Assembly: GCA_031267775.1 (NCBI GenBank)
Contig: JAIRYL010000148.1
Location: 1-13,640, forward strand
Source of the DNA: Tannerellaceae bacterium
GTDB lineage: Bacteria > Bacteroidota > Bacteroidia > Bacteroidales > Tannerellaceae
Direction: 5' to 3'
Length of the DNA: 13,640 bases
Shown here: piece by piece, positions 1 to 6,848 of the stretch
Numbering within the stretch: position 1 is the first letter of the stretch
Layout: each line of letters opens with the position of its first letter
Position numbers and translations under genes: made by a program
The notes under the pieces: generated by a model
Told to the model about the DNA's origin: nothing
The model's input: only the letters and a program-made list of their open reading frames with translations
Database searches by the model: none

Positions 1-1237
1 CGGCAGGTACATACAAGCTTATTTCGGCAGTGTTTACTCCTCGGAAAACATAACCATTTATTGGCAGGGGAACATACCAGTCGACGGTTATATCCGTTAG
101 CCTGCTGCAAGCTTCAAAGGCATAGTTCCCTATTCTTGTTACCGAGGCGGGAATCGTGAGGGAGGTTAAGTTGTAAGAAAAGGCGTTTCCATGGATTTCC
201 GTTACATCATCAGGTATGGTAAATACCCCGCTTTTACCGCCGGGATACGTATGCAGGCTGGTTTCGGTTACGTTGTAGGTACCATGTTCGTAAAGCGCTC
301 CGTCATTGGACCAATACTTTGTATTTCCGGCGTCCACATCGATGGAAGTCAAATTTGAACAATCACTAAAAGCGCCGGTTACAATAGTTGTTACCGAAGC
401 TGGAATCGTGAGGGAGGTTAAGCTGAAGCACTTCTCAAAAGCATTGTCTGCAATATATGTTACCGAGTTAGGAATAGTGATGCTGGATAAATTGCCGCAA
501 GTATAAAAAGCATAGCTACCGATTGTTTCTACACCATCAGGTATGGCAAATGCCCCCCGTCTACCGCCGGGATACGCATACAGTTCGTTTCTGATTTTGT
601 CATAAAGCACGCCGTCGACGGAATAATATTTTGCATTTCCGTCGTCCACATTGAAGGACGTCAAATTATAGCAACGGATAAAAACATTAAGATTCATATC
701 CGTTACCGAGGCAGGAATTGTTATGGTAGTAAGGCTGGTGCAACCTTCAAAAGCCCCTTCTTCAATAGTTGTAACGCCGTCAGGGATATTAATCTGTGTC
801 AAACTGCTGCAACCGAAAAAAGCATAACTCCCAATAGCCGTGATCGTTTCAGGCAATGTAACGGCGATCAAGCCCGTATCCTGATAGAAAGCCATACTCG
901 GAATTCTATTTCCCTGAACGTCAGCCGCACTCATATCAAGCGCCTGGATTATCATATTGCTTCGGATATAATCGAAGTCCGTTGCTTTTAGCGGCCCGCC
1001 CGTAATAGTCAGATGGGTAACCGTAGCGACGTCGGAAACGCCGGCGGCGCTTAACGCCTGTTGTAAATTAACGGTCTCGCTCATCGTTACGCTTACCGTC
1101 GTCTGCGCCGCGAGAGGCAACGCCGACAGAATACACATCAGGAGTAAGAACAGACTCCTGCACAACCTGCTCCTTAACGGGAGCGCTCTGCCTTTCCGGC
1201 AGGATTCAATGGTTTTTTTGGATACTTTTGATTCCAT
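1..1237 (-). CDS. BspA-like leucine-rich-repeat secreted protein, N-terminal part (runs off the left edge)
   Basis: The minus strand is open from an ATG at 1237 to the window edge, giving 412 complete codons with no stop, so the C-terminus is missing. Residues 1-45 look like a signal peptide: a basic n-region, a hydrophobic stretch (about 28-41) and a likely cleavage after LAAQ. From about residue 125 the protein is a series of BspA/LRR_5-type repeats of about 23 residues, built on the pattern LTSLTIPASVT.I...AF..C (for example at 146-171, 250-273, 273-296 and 357-380). Two longer units carry a VDxGNxKY..xDGxLY segment followed by YPGG (residues 196-225 and 300-334). Proteins of this family are exported and often surface-attached, with roles in adhesion or host interaction. 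In Bacteroidota many end in a type IX secretion or por-sorting domain, but that part lies outside the window. The gene is divergent from the mmcQ-like gene. Family is confident; ligand and function are unknown. Confidence 0.9.
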   Translation of the reverse strand, partial: MESKVSKKTIESCRKGRALPLRSRLCRSLFLLLMCILSALPLAAQTTVSVTMSETVNLQQALSAAGVSDVATVTHLTITGGPLKATDFDYIRSNMIIQALDMSAADVQGNRIPSMAFYQDTGLIAVTLPETITAIGSYAFFGCSSLTQINIPDGVTTIEEGAFEGCTSLTTITIPASVTDMNLNVFIRCYNLTSFNVDDGNAKYYSVDGVLYDKIRNELYAYPGGRRGAFAIPDGVETIGSYAFYTCGNLSSITIPNSVTYIADNAFEKCFSLTSLTIPASVTTIVTGAFSDCSNLTSIDVDAGNTKYWSNDGALYEHGTYNVTETSLHTYPGGKSGVFTIPDDVTEIHGNAFSYNLTSLTIPASVTRIGNYAFEACSRLTDITVDWYVPLPINGYVFRGVNTAEISLYVPA

Positions 1238-1334
1238 AGGTTTAATTTTACTAAATTCTTATCTTTCAGTTGATAATGTACCTTTTCTCAATTTAGAACA
1301 TATACGGATTTAAAAAATACAGGTTAGCCAAACT

Positions 1335-1354
1335 GACGCCATGTCAATGGCGTC
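1335..1354. repeat. Perfect inverted repeat, 8-bp arms with 4-nt loop
   Basis: The arms GACGCCAT and ATGGCGTC flank a GTCA loop. The repeat lies about 100 bp upstream of the start of the BspA-like gene. On the minus strand it overlaps a weak -7-like box (TCAGTTTG, 1336-1329). It could be an operator or a leader hairpin; no T-run follows it, so a terminator is less likely. Confidence 0.45.
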
Positions 1355-1603
1355 CATAATACTCGCTTAAAGACTGAGGCCTGCCCGAAATAGCCGTTAT
1401 TTAGCGCTGGAAAACAAGTTTTTCTGCTCATAATCATATTACTTTTAAGAGGTTAGTCCATTTTTGAAATATATATAGAAAATACGTTCATATATTATTA
1501 ACAGAACTCGACGGTCTGCTTCCTGTTGGCGAGAGGATTATCCGTTAACGGTAATACGGTAAAGACTAAGCAGTTGTTTTGATAAAAAAAAACAAATTGT
1601 TTT

Positions 1604-1635
1604 TTTGGCAAATCCATTTTCATGTTATATTTTTG
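1604..1635 (+). promoter_or_regulatory. Orphan Bacteroidota-type promoter match
   Basis: TTTG at 1604-1607 and TATTTTTG at 1628-1635 match the Bacteroidota primary-sigma consensus TTTG / TAnnTTTG with a 20-nt gap. The -33 box overlaps the right arm of a perfect A/T inverted repeat (1586-1606, 10-bp arms). No gene starts within 700 bp downstream. The only immediate reading frame is a 14-codon ATG frame at 1647-1691, which I do not call. AT-rich sequence gives chance matches, so this is tentative. Confidence 0.4.
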
Positions 1636-1769
1636 TTGATAATAAATGAACGTTTATTCAGTCAGTCAAGGACAATCCGGGTTTGAATAGAGTTTCGCTT
1701 TTCTAACAATTATTCATTTGCCTTACCCAAATTTGAGTTAAAAATCCATTTCCTGTTGGGAAGATATGT

Positions 1770-1815
1770 CAGGTCTGAATATCAATAACCCCCAATGAAG
1801 CGAAGCGATTGGGGG
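1770..1815 (-). repeat. Dispersed palindromic element, degraded copy A
   Basis: This 46-bp stretch matches the reverse complement of 6917-6962 at 44 of 46 positions. Its core is a hairpin, CCCCCAAT and ATTGGGGG around an 11-nt GAAGCGAAGCG loop (1789-1815). Next to the core it keeps half of the outer arm seen in copy B (CAGGTCTG). The second outer arm is absent, so it looks like a decayed or truncated copy of an intergenic REP- or MITE-like repeat. Confidence 0.75.
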
Positions 1816-1824
1816 ATTACAATA

Positions 1825-1861
1825 GAAGATAAAGAAGATAGGTGAGAAGATAGAGAAGATA
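1825..1861 (+). repeat. Four spaced GAAGATA repeats
   Basis: GAAGATA occurs at 1825, 1834, 1846 and 1855, with start-to-start spacings of 9, 12 and 9 nt inside a purine-rich run beginning 9 bp after palindromic copy A. The spacings are multiples of three, but stops interrupt the reading frame over the repeats, so I do not read it as coding. It may be a simple-sequence expansion. Confidence 0.6.
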
Positions 1862-1996
1862 AGAAAGTTAGCAGAAGGCTACCTGCGCAGAGCATTTCAA
1901 TTCTTTCACAAAGTCTGCCGGTCAAACTGTTAAAAAGCCCCTCCGCCACCTACAGATAAGTAAGTTACCGCTAAGGTACAAATTTTTCAAAGTCGA

Positions 1997-2035
1997 AGGA
2001 TCTACAAAGGATCCACAAAGGATCTACAAAGGATC
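1997..2035 (+). repeat. 11-bp tandem repeat, about 3.5 copies
   Basis: Units AGGATCTACAA (1997-2007), AGGATCCACAA (2008-2018) and AGGATCTACAA (2019-2029) are followed by the partial unit AGGATC (2030-2035). One base differs among the full units. A period of 11 bp would put equivalent bases on roughly the same face of the helix. The function is unknown. Confidence 0.8.
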
Positions 2036-2361
2036 ATGCAACCTGCAAGCAAGTCATAGACAAAACGCTTACAAAACGACGTCAATGCGTATGCCCCAAA
2101 AACCAGTCGAAAACCATACCCGAACAGCCCCGGCGCCGACCGGCAAACAATAACAATCTGATACCGTTTCAAACAAAAACCAAATAATCTGTCAAAAGTA
2201 ACTTTTTTAACCATAAAGAATCCTTACGCATTATTACATATATTTAACTCAAAAACCGCTCCAAACCCCCCAATCTCACATATCGGAAACACTTCGTACC
2301 CCTTAACATATCAAAAGCTTTTTTAAACGTTCCTCTTTTACAATCAGAATAAAAATAACGC

Positions 2362-2369
2362 TAACTTTG
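2362..2369 (+). promoter_or_regulatory. -7 box for the mmcQ-birA pair
   Basis: TAACTTTG fits TAnnTTTG exactly. A T-rich CTTTTA at 2335-2340 is the nearest -33 candidate, 21 nt upstream, but it is not a clean TTTG. Transcription from here would start near 2376. That leaves almost no leader for the ATG at 2383 but about 55 nt for the ATG at 2431, which supports the later start. Confidence 0.45.
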
Positions 2370-2430
2370 AATCCATTTACAGATGAAATCATACGTTTGT
2401 ACGATTCATCGCATAAAAAAATACGTTGCC

Positions 2431-2787
2431 ATGAATATGGAAGTTGCAAGAGAATATTGTCTTTCGCTGAAAAACACGACCGAATGTTTTCCCTTCGACG
2501 ACGTATCCTTAGTGTTTAAGGTAGAAAACAGGATGTATGCATTATTACCGTTGGACGCCGACGAACCCTGCCTTTCGCTCAAATGCCATACGGATTATGT
2601 AGAAGATTTACGCGAACGCTACGACGCTGTGGAAGGCGCTTATCACTTCAATAAAAAATATTGGAATACGATTTACTTCAACCGGGACATGCCTGCCGGC
2701 GAAATAAAGTACTGGATTCGCCATTCCTATAAAGAAGTTATCTCCAAACTGCCCAAAAAAATAAGAGAAAAATATACAGATGAATAG
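2431..2787 (+). CDS. MmcQ/YjbR-family protein
   Basis: This 118-residue protein belongs to the MmcQ/YjbR (CyaY-like fold) family of small cytoplasmic proteins, often annotated as DNA-binding; the biochemical role is poorly defined. Visible family features are the N-terminal MNMEVAREYCLSL, the FPFDD motif, a central F-K-x-E-x-(R/K)-M-Y-A-L-L strand, the CLSLK segment and a C-terminal segment with KYW near YFN, ending in a helix with WIRHSYKEVISKLPKK. The frame stays open upstream to an ATG at 2383, adding 16 residues. I prefer 2431 because family members normally begin right at this point, the extra residues look unrelated, and an A-rich stretch (AAAAAAATA) precedes 2431. The stop overlaps the start of birA by 8 bp, which suggests translational coupling. 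The pairing says nothing firm about its job. Confidence 0.85.
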   Translation: MNMEVAREYCLSLKNTTECFPFDDVSLVFKVENRMYALLPLDADEPCLSLKCHTDYVEDLRERYDAVEGAYHFNKKYWNTIYFNRDMPAGEIKYWIRHSYKEVISKLPKKIREKYTDE

Positions 2788-3529
2788 CCAGGACGCCTCT
2801 CCCCAACTCATTTATTTGGACGAAACCGTTTCGACAAACAGCTATCTTCGCGCATATCTTGCAAAAGAACCTTTACCGGAAGGTAGCGTCGTTGTAGCCG
2901 GATATCAAACCGGCGGGCGCGGGCAAACGGGGAATAGCTGGGAGTCGGCTCCGGGAATGAACCTGTTGTTTAGCCTTGTTTTATATCCGGAACGCATCCC
3001 GGCAAACCGGCAGTTTGTTATATCGCAGATCGCTTCTCTTGCCGTAAAAGAAACGTTGGATGCTTATGCAAACGATATGTCTGTTAAATGGCCGAATGAT
3101 ATTTACTGGCAAGATAAAAAAATTTGCGGCATACTGATTGAAAACGAGTTAACCGGTACGGCTATTTATCGTTCCATCGTAGGCATAGGGATAAACCTCA
3201 ACCAGACGTTGTTTAAAGGAAACGCCCCCAATCCTGTTTCGCTGGCGCTAATTACAGGCAAGATATATGATAAACAAGATGTTCTGGATAGATTCCGCCG
3301 GATATTTTACGCTTACTATCTGTTGGTTTTACAGGAAGAATATATCCAAATAAAGGATATATATATGTATGCGCTTTACCGGAAAGAAGGATATCATCCT
3401 TTTTCCGATCCGAAAGGTTCTTTCTTTGCCCGCATCCGGGATATAGAAAACACCGGGCGTTTGCTCCTTCAACTCGAAAGCGGAGAGGTGCGCCGGTATG
3501 CCTTTAAAGAAGTTTGGTGGGGGCGATAG
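2780..3529 (+). CDS. birA: Biotin--[acetyl-CoA-carboxylase] ligase
   Basis: The product (249 aa) activates biotin with ATP to biotinyl-AMP and transfers it to a lysine of biotin-dependent carboxylase carrier domains in the cytoplasm. Diagnostic motifs are the biotinyl-AMP loop GGRGQTG at 45-51 followed by NSW, KWPNDI at 103-108, KKICGILIEN at 113-122 with the expected conserved lysine K114, and GIGINLN at 135-141. The protein starts directly in the catalytic domain and has no N-terminal winged-helix domain. It is therefore a monofunctional (class I) ligase and, unlike E. coli BirA, should not act as a biotin-operon repressor. The weaker C-terminal part (about 200-249) fits the small SH3-like domain. 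The ATG lies inside the last codons of the upstream gene (8-bp overlap), so the two are probably co-translated. Confidence 0.95.
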   Translation: MNSQDASPQLIYLDETVSTNSYLRAYLAKEPLPEGSVVVAGYQTGGRGQTGNSWESAPGMNLLFSLVLYPERIPANRQFVISQIASLAVKETLDAYANDMSVKWPNDIYWQDKKICGILIENELTGTAIYRSIVGIGINLNQTLFKGNAPNPVSLALITGKIYDKQDVLDRFRRIFYAYYLLVLQEEYIQIKDIYMYALYRKEGYHPFSDPKGSFFARIRDIENTGRLLLQLESGEVRRYAFKEVWWGR

Positions 3530-3602
3530 AACGATTTGGGGGCTTCTTTATCTAAACGAATTAAAATGTGAAATTTAGACAGTTTATTCATACATTTCTC
3601 CA

Positions 3603-3629
3603 TTGGCAAAAAAAAAAACTCTATATTTG
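3603..3629 (+). promoter_or_regulatory. Probable secDF promoter with an 11-A spacer tract
   Basis: TATATTTG at 3622-3629 is an exact TAnnTTTG -7 box. TTG at 3603-3605 is the closest -33-like element, only 16 nt upstream where about 19-21 is usual. Eleven consecutive A residues (3608-3618) fill most of the spacer. The secDF ATG is 56 nt past the box, after an A/T-rich leader with no GG-rich Shine-Dalgarno, which is normal in this phylum. Confidence 0.6.
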
Positions 3630-3685
3630 CACCCTGTGAAAAAACATATATTAATATAAGATAATAATATAAAAATAAGATTCAA

Positions 3686-6600
3686 ATGCAAAACAAAGGA
3701 TTTGTAAAGGTCTTTGCGGCGCTGCTTACGCTTGTTTGTTTGTTCTATTTGTCGTTTTCATTTGTGACAAACTACTACAACCAGAAAGCCGTGGAGTATG
3801 CGGACGGAGACCCTGTGAAGGAGGGTTTATATGTAGACTCGCTGAGTACTCAGAAAATATGGCTGGGTTATACCCTGAAACAATGCCGCGAAATGGAAGT
3901 GACCCTGGGTCTCGACCTGAAAGGCGGTATGAACGTGGTTCTTGAATTGAACGTACCCGATGTGATTCGTTCATTATCCAACAACAATCAGGACGAGAAT
4001 TTTAACAAGGCATTGGATTTGGCCTATACCCGCCAGGCTACCAGCAACCGGGATTACATTGATTTGTTTGCCGAAGAATACCGGAAACTGGATGATGGAG
4101 CCCGTCTTTCGCCTTTGTTCGGCACATTTGAATTAAAAGACAAAATTACTTCTCAAAGTACGGACGCTCAGGTAATTTCCGTACTGAAAAATGAATTGAC
4201 AAGCGCGATTGATAACTCGTTTAACGTGTTACGTACGCGCATCGACCGTTTTGGCGTGGTTTCTCCCAATATTCAACGCCTGGAAACGGCCGGACGTATC
4301 CTTATCGAGTTGCCGGGCGTGAAAGAACCCGAACGGGTGCGTAAATTGCTTCAGGGAAGCGCAAACCTTGAATTTTGGGAAACGTTTGAATTGTCTGAAA
4401 TATATCAACAGTTAATACAGGCTGATAACGTATTGGCTACGATTCTTGCCGAAAGCTCGTCTAACAGGGACGAACAACCCGAATCGACAGAATCGGCGGA
4501 TCAGCCGTTGGATTCGCTTCAGCCGGCCGACAGCGCCAACGAGGTGGATTCTTTACTGTCTCAAATTGCCGCCGACCCGCAGGCGCAGACGGCGCAGACA
4601 ATGGAAGAATACGCCAAGCAGCATCCGCTGTTTGCCATATTGCAGCTCAATACGTATAACGGACAGTTATCGCGGGGGCCGATCGTAGGGTTTGCTCATT
4701 CAAAAGACAGGGATAAGATAGACGAATATCTGTCTATGCGTCAGGTTAAAGAAGTATTGCCGCGTTATTTGTCTTTGAAATGGGGCGTTAAGGCGATGGA
4801 TGAAAAGGAACAGTTTTTTTATCTGTATGCCATTAAAATAACAAACCGCGACGGAACGCCTTCTTTGGGAGGAGACGTAGTGACCGACGCCGTAGCCGAC
4901 TTTGCTCAAACGCCCGGACGCAACGAACAGGAAGTTTCGATGACGATGAACGCCGAAGGCGCGAAAGCGTGGGCGCGTCTGACAAAAGAGAATATAAATA
5001 AAAGTATTGCTATTATACTGGACGATTTGGTGTATTCGGCGCCTACCGTTCAAAATGAAATTACGGGCGGACGTTCCAATATTACGGGACATTTTACTCC
5101 GGAGGAAGCGAAGGACTTGGCTAATGTGTTGAAATCGGGTAAGATGGCCGCTTCTATTAATATTGTGCAGGAAGACGTAGTAGGCCCTTCGTTAGGGCAG
5201 GAAGCTATTAATGCCGGCGTGGTTTCGTTTATACTGGCGTTGATACTGCTGATGGCGTATATGTGCGCGATGTACGGAATTATTCCGGGGATGATAGCGA
5301 ACGGCGCGTTGATTTTAAATATCTTCTTCACGATGGGCGTGCTGGCCTCTTTCCAGGCCGTGCTTACGTTGCCGGGTATTGCCGGTATGGTATTGACGCT
5401 GGGTATGGCGGTAGACGCGAATGTGTTGATCTACGAACGTACAAAAGAAGAACTTCGTGCAGGAAAGGGATTATCCAAGGCAATATCCGATGGATACAGC
5501 AATGCGTTCAGCGCAATCTTTGATGCGAACCTGACGACGATTGTTACAGGTATCGTGCTGTTCTATTTTGGCACCGGCCCCATTCGCGGGTTTGCTACCA
5601 CGTTAATTATCGGTTTGTTTGCCTCGTTTCTTACGGCCGTATTCTTAACCCGTATCGTTTACGAAGCGCTCCTGGCCAAAGATAAAATCAAGAACCTGAC
5701 ATTTGTTACTTCGTTAAGTAAAGACTTTTTGACCGATCCGAAGATAAACTTCCTGGGCATTCGTAAAATGGGCTATCTTATTCCGCTGATAATTATAATA
5801 TTGGGTGGAATATCGATGGTTACCGTCGGATTGAATAACGGTATCGACTTTACGGGCGGACGTAATTATATCGTACGTTTTAATCAGGATGTAAATACGG
5901 GAGAAGTACGGAATATGCTGGATGAACAGTTGGAAGGATCCGTAAGCGTTATTACGATTGGCACGCAAGATCAGGTACGTATTTCTACCAACTATAAGAT
6001 TGCGGATAATGCGCCTGCCGTAGACCAGGAAATAGAATCTAAACTGTACGACGGCTTAAAACCGTTACTGCCTCAAGGCACGACGCTGGAGCAGTTTACG
6101 GGAGATTATATTCAGAGTTCGCAAAAGGTAGGGCCGAGTATGGCCGACGATATAAAGAATGCGGCTGTGCTGGCGGTGATATTTGCCATGATTTGTATGG
6201 CTCTTTATATTTTGGTTCGATTCAGAGACATTGCCTTCTCTATAGGTACATTTGTTTCGGTAGCGGTTACTACGTTATGTATCATAGCCTTCTACTCGAT
6301 GCTTTGGAAGATATTGCCGTTCTCGATGGAAGTAGACCAAACATTTATTGCGGCTATCCTGACGGTTATCGGTTATTCTATTAACGATACGGTGGTGGTA
6401 TTCGACCGTATCCGCGAAACGATAAGTCTTTATCCCAAACGCGACCGTTATCAGGTAATTAACGACGCCTTGAACTCTACGTTGTCGCGTACGTTTAACA
6501 CGACGTTTTCTACGTTAGTGGTGGTGCTTTGTATTTTCATACTGGGCGGCAGTACCATCCGTAGCTTTACGTTCGCTATCTTGCTGGGCGTTGTGATAGG

Positions 6601-6700
6601 GACATACTCTACCCTGTTTATAGCGACTCCGATTGCCTATGAAATACAAAAGGGAAAACAGGCTAAGAAAAAAAGCATAGCGGCGGCTGGAACAAAATAA
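3686..6700 (+). CDS. secDF: Fused protein-export membrane protein SecD-SecF
   Basis: The product (1004 aa) uses proton flow to pull exported proteins through SecYEG on the outer face of the inner membrane. It has one TM near 8-28. A large periplasmic SecD region (about 30-500) begins with GLDLKGGM (75-82) and includes the P1 base segment with RTRIDRFGV (183-191). TM2-6 (about 508-660) contain VDANVLIYERTKEE, with D577 expected in proton transport. The SecF half begins with TM7 (about 697-716) and GIDFTGG (719-725), followed by a short periplasmic domain. TM8-12 (about 825-982) contain the paired motif INDTVVVFDRIRET with D901. The length suits fused Bacteroidota SecDF, about 250 residues longer than B. 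subtilis SecDF. A low-complexity stretch at about 255-305, rich in S, D, E, P and Q, inserts in the SecD periplasmic domain. It appears to be transcribed alone: own promoter upstream, hairpin downstream. Confidence 0.97.
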   Translation: MQNKGFVKVFAALLTLVCLFYLSFSFVTNYYNQKAVEYADGDPVKEGLYVDSLSTQKIWLGYTLKQCREMEVTLGLDLKGGMNVVLELNVPDVIRSLSNNNQDENFNKALDLAYTRQATSNRDYIDLFAEEYRKLDDGARLSPLFGTFELKDKITSQSTDAQVISVLKNELTSAIDNSFNVLRTRIDRFGVVSPNIQRLETAGRILIELPGVKEPERVRKLLQGSANLEFWETFELSEIYQQLIQADNVLATILAESSSNRDEQPESTESADQPLDSLQPADSANEVDSLLSQIAADPQAQTAQTMEEYAKQHPLFAILQLNTYNGQLSRGPIVGFAHSKDRDKIDEYLSMRQVKEVLPRYLSLKWGVKAMDEKEQFFYLYAIKITNRDGTPSLGGDVVTDAVADFAQTPGRNEQEVSMTMNAEGAKAWARLTKENINKSIAIILDDLVYSAPTVQNEITGGRSNITGHFTPEEAKDLANVLKSGKMAASINIVQEDVVGPSLGQEAINAGVVSFILALILLMAYMCAMYGIIPGMIANGALILNIFFTMGVLASFQAVLTLPGIAGMVLTLGMAVDANVLIYERTKEELRAGKGLSKAISDGYSNAFSAIFDANLTTIVTGIVLFYFGTGPIRGFATTLIIGLFASFLTAVFLTRIVYEALLAKDKIKNLTFVTSLSKDFLTDPKINFLGIRKMGYLIPLIIIILGGISMVTVGLNNGIDFTGGRNYIVRFNQDVNTGEVRNMLDEQLEGSVSVITIGTQDQVRISTNYKIADNAPAVDQEIESKLYDGLKPLLPQGTTLEQFTGDYIQSSQKVGPSMADDIKNAAVLAVIFAMICMALYILVRFRDIAFSIGTFVSVAVTTLCIIAFYSMLWKILPFSMEVDQTFIAAILTVIGYSINDTVVVFDRIRETISLYPKRDRYQVINDALNSTLSRTFNTTFSTLVVVLCIFILGGSTIRSFTFAILLGVVIGTYSTLFIATPIAYEIQKGKQAKKKSIAAAGTK

Positions 6701-6754
6701 GGAGGCTTCTGGAAAGAAATCATCCATTTATCGGCCTGTTTTCCGTCCTCCTTC

Positions 6755-6800
6755 AGCCTGAAAATACGTACATACCCCGGTATGCGCGTATTTTCAGGCT
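6755..6800 (+). terminator. Strong hairpin downstream of secDF
   Basis: Perfect 14-bp arms AGCCTGAAAATACG and CGTATTTTCAGGCT enclose a further 6-bp stem, CATACC/GGTATG, with a 2x2 mismatch between them. It begins 55 bp after the secDF stop. The sequence after it (TTGGCTTGC) has no real U-tract, so it may stabilise the mRNA 3' end or act as a Rho-assisted terminator rather than a classical intrinsic one. Confidence 0.6.
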
Positions 6801-6832
6801 TTGGCTTGCAAAAAACAGTTCCAATAAATTTG
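6800..6832 (+). promoter_or_regulatory. Candidate hut operon promoter
   Basis: TTTG at 6800-6803 and TAAATTTG at 6825-6832 match the Bacteroidota consensus with a 21-nt gap, just after the secDF hairpin. This is the best promoter match between secDF and hutU and would give a leader of about 380 nt. Closer to hutU I see only weaker candidates: TACAGTTTG at 7187-7195 has one extra base, and TACATTGC at 7155-7162 is off consensus. Confidence 0.45.
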
Positions 6833-6848
6833 TATGATTTATTTCCAT

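Larger units (their letters stand above)
1238..2382. other. Long gene-poor intergenic region rich in short repeats
   Basis: This stretch of about 1.1 kb separates two divergent genes and holds no protein-coding region I can support. It contains a perfect 8-bp inverted repeat (1335-1354), an A/T hairpin (1586-1606) overlapping a consensus-like plus-strand promoter (1604-1635), a degenerate copy of a dispersed palindromic element (1770-1815), spaced GAAGATA repeats (1825-1861) and an 11-bp tandem repeat (1997-2035). Reading minus, 1978-1971 (TACCTTAG) is one base off the Bacteroidota -7 box, but I see no clear -33 box for it. The mix suggests accumulated mobile or repeat debris rather than one functional unit; that is inference. 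Confidence 0.6.

Noticed and set aside
100..800. Repeated DNA blocks that at first resemble a CRISPR or tandem array
   Set aside because: They are codons of leucine-rich repeats in one open minus-strand frame, with variable spacing and diverged copies.
1647..1691. A 14-codon frame right after the orphan promoter match
   Set aside because: Too short to support, with almost no leader after the predicted start and no conservation evidence available.
2002..2214. A 70-codon minus-strand frame starting MVKKVTFDRLFG
   Set aside because: It ends inside the 11-bp tandem repeat, has odd composition rich in Cys, Phe and Leu, no recognisable family and no convincing promoter upstream. It may be chance.
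2266..2275. CCCCCCAATC as a third fragment of the palindromic element
   Set aside because: Only about 10 bp match and the second half of the stem is missing; chance is likely.
3506..3551. AAAGAAG...CTTCTTT inverted repeat at the end of birA as a terminator
   Set aside because: The arms are only about 7 A/T-rich bp around a loop of about 30 nt, and no T-run follows.
4700..5092. A 130-codon minus-strand frame inside secDF
   Set aside because: It lies antisense to a strongly conserved gene, in a frame with no recognisable protein features.
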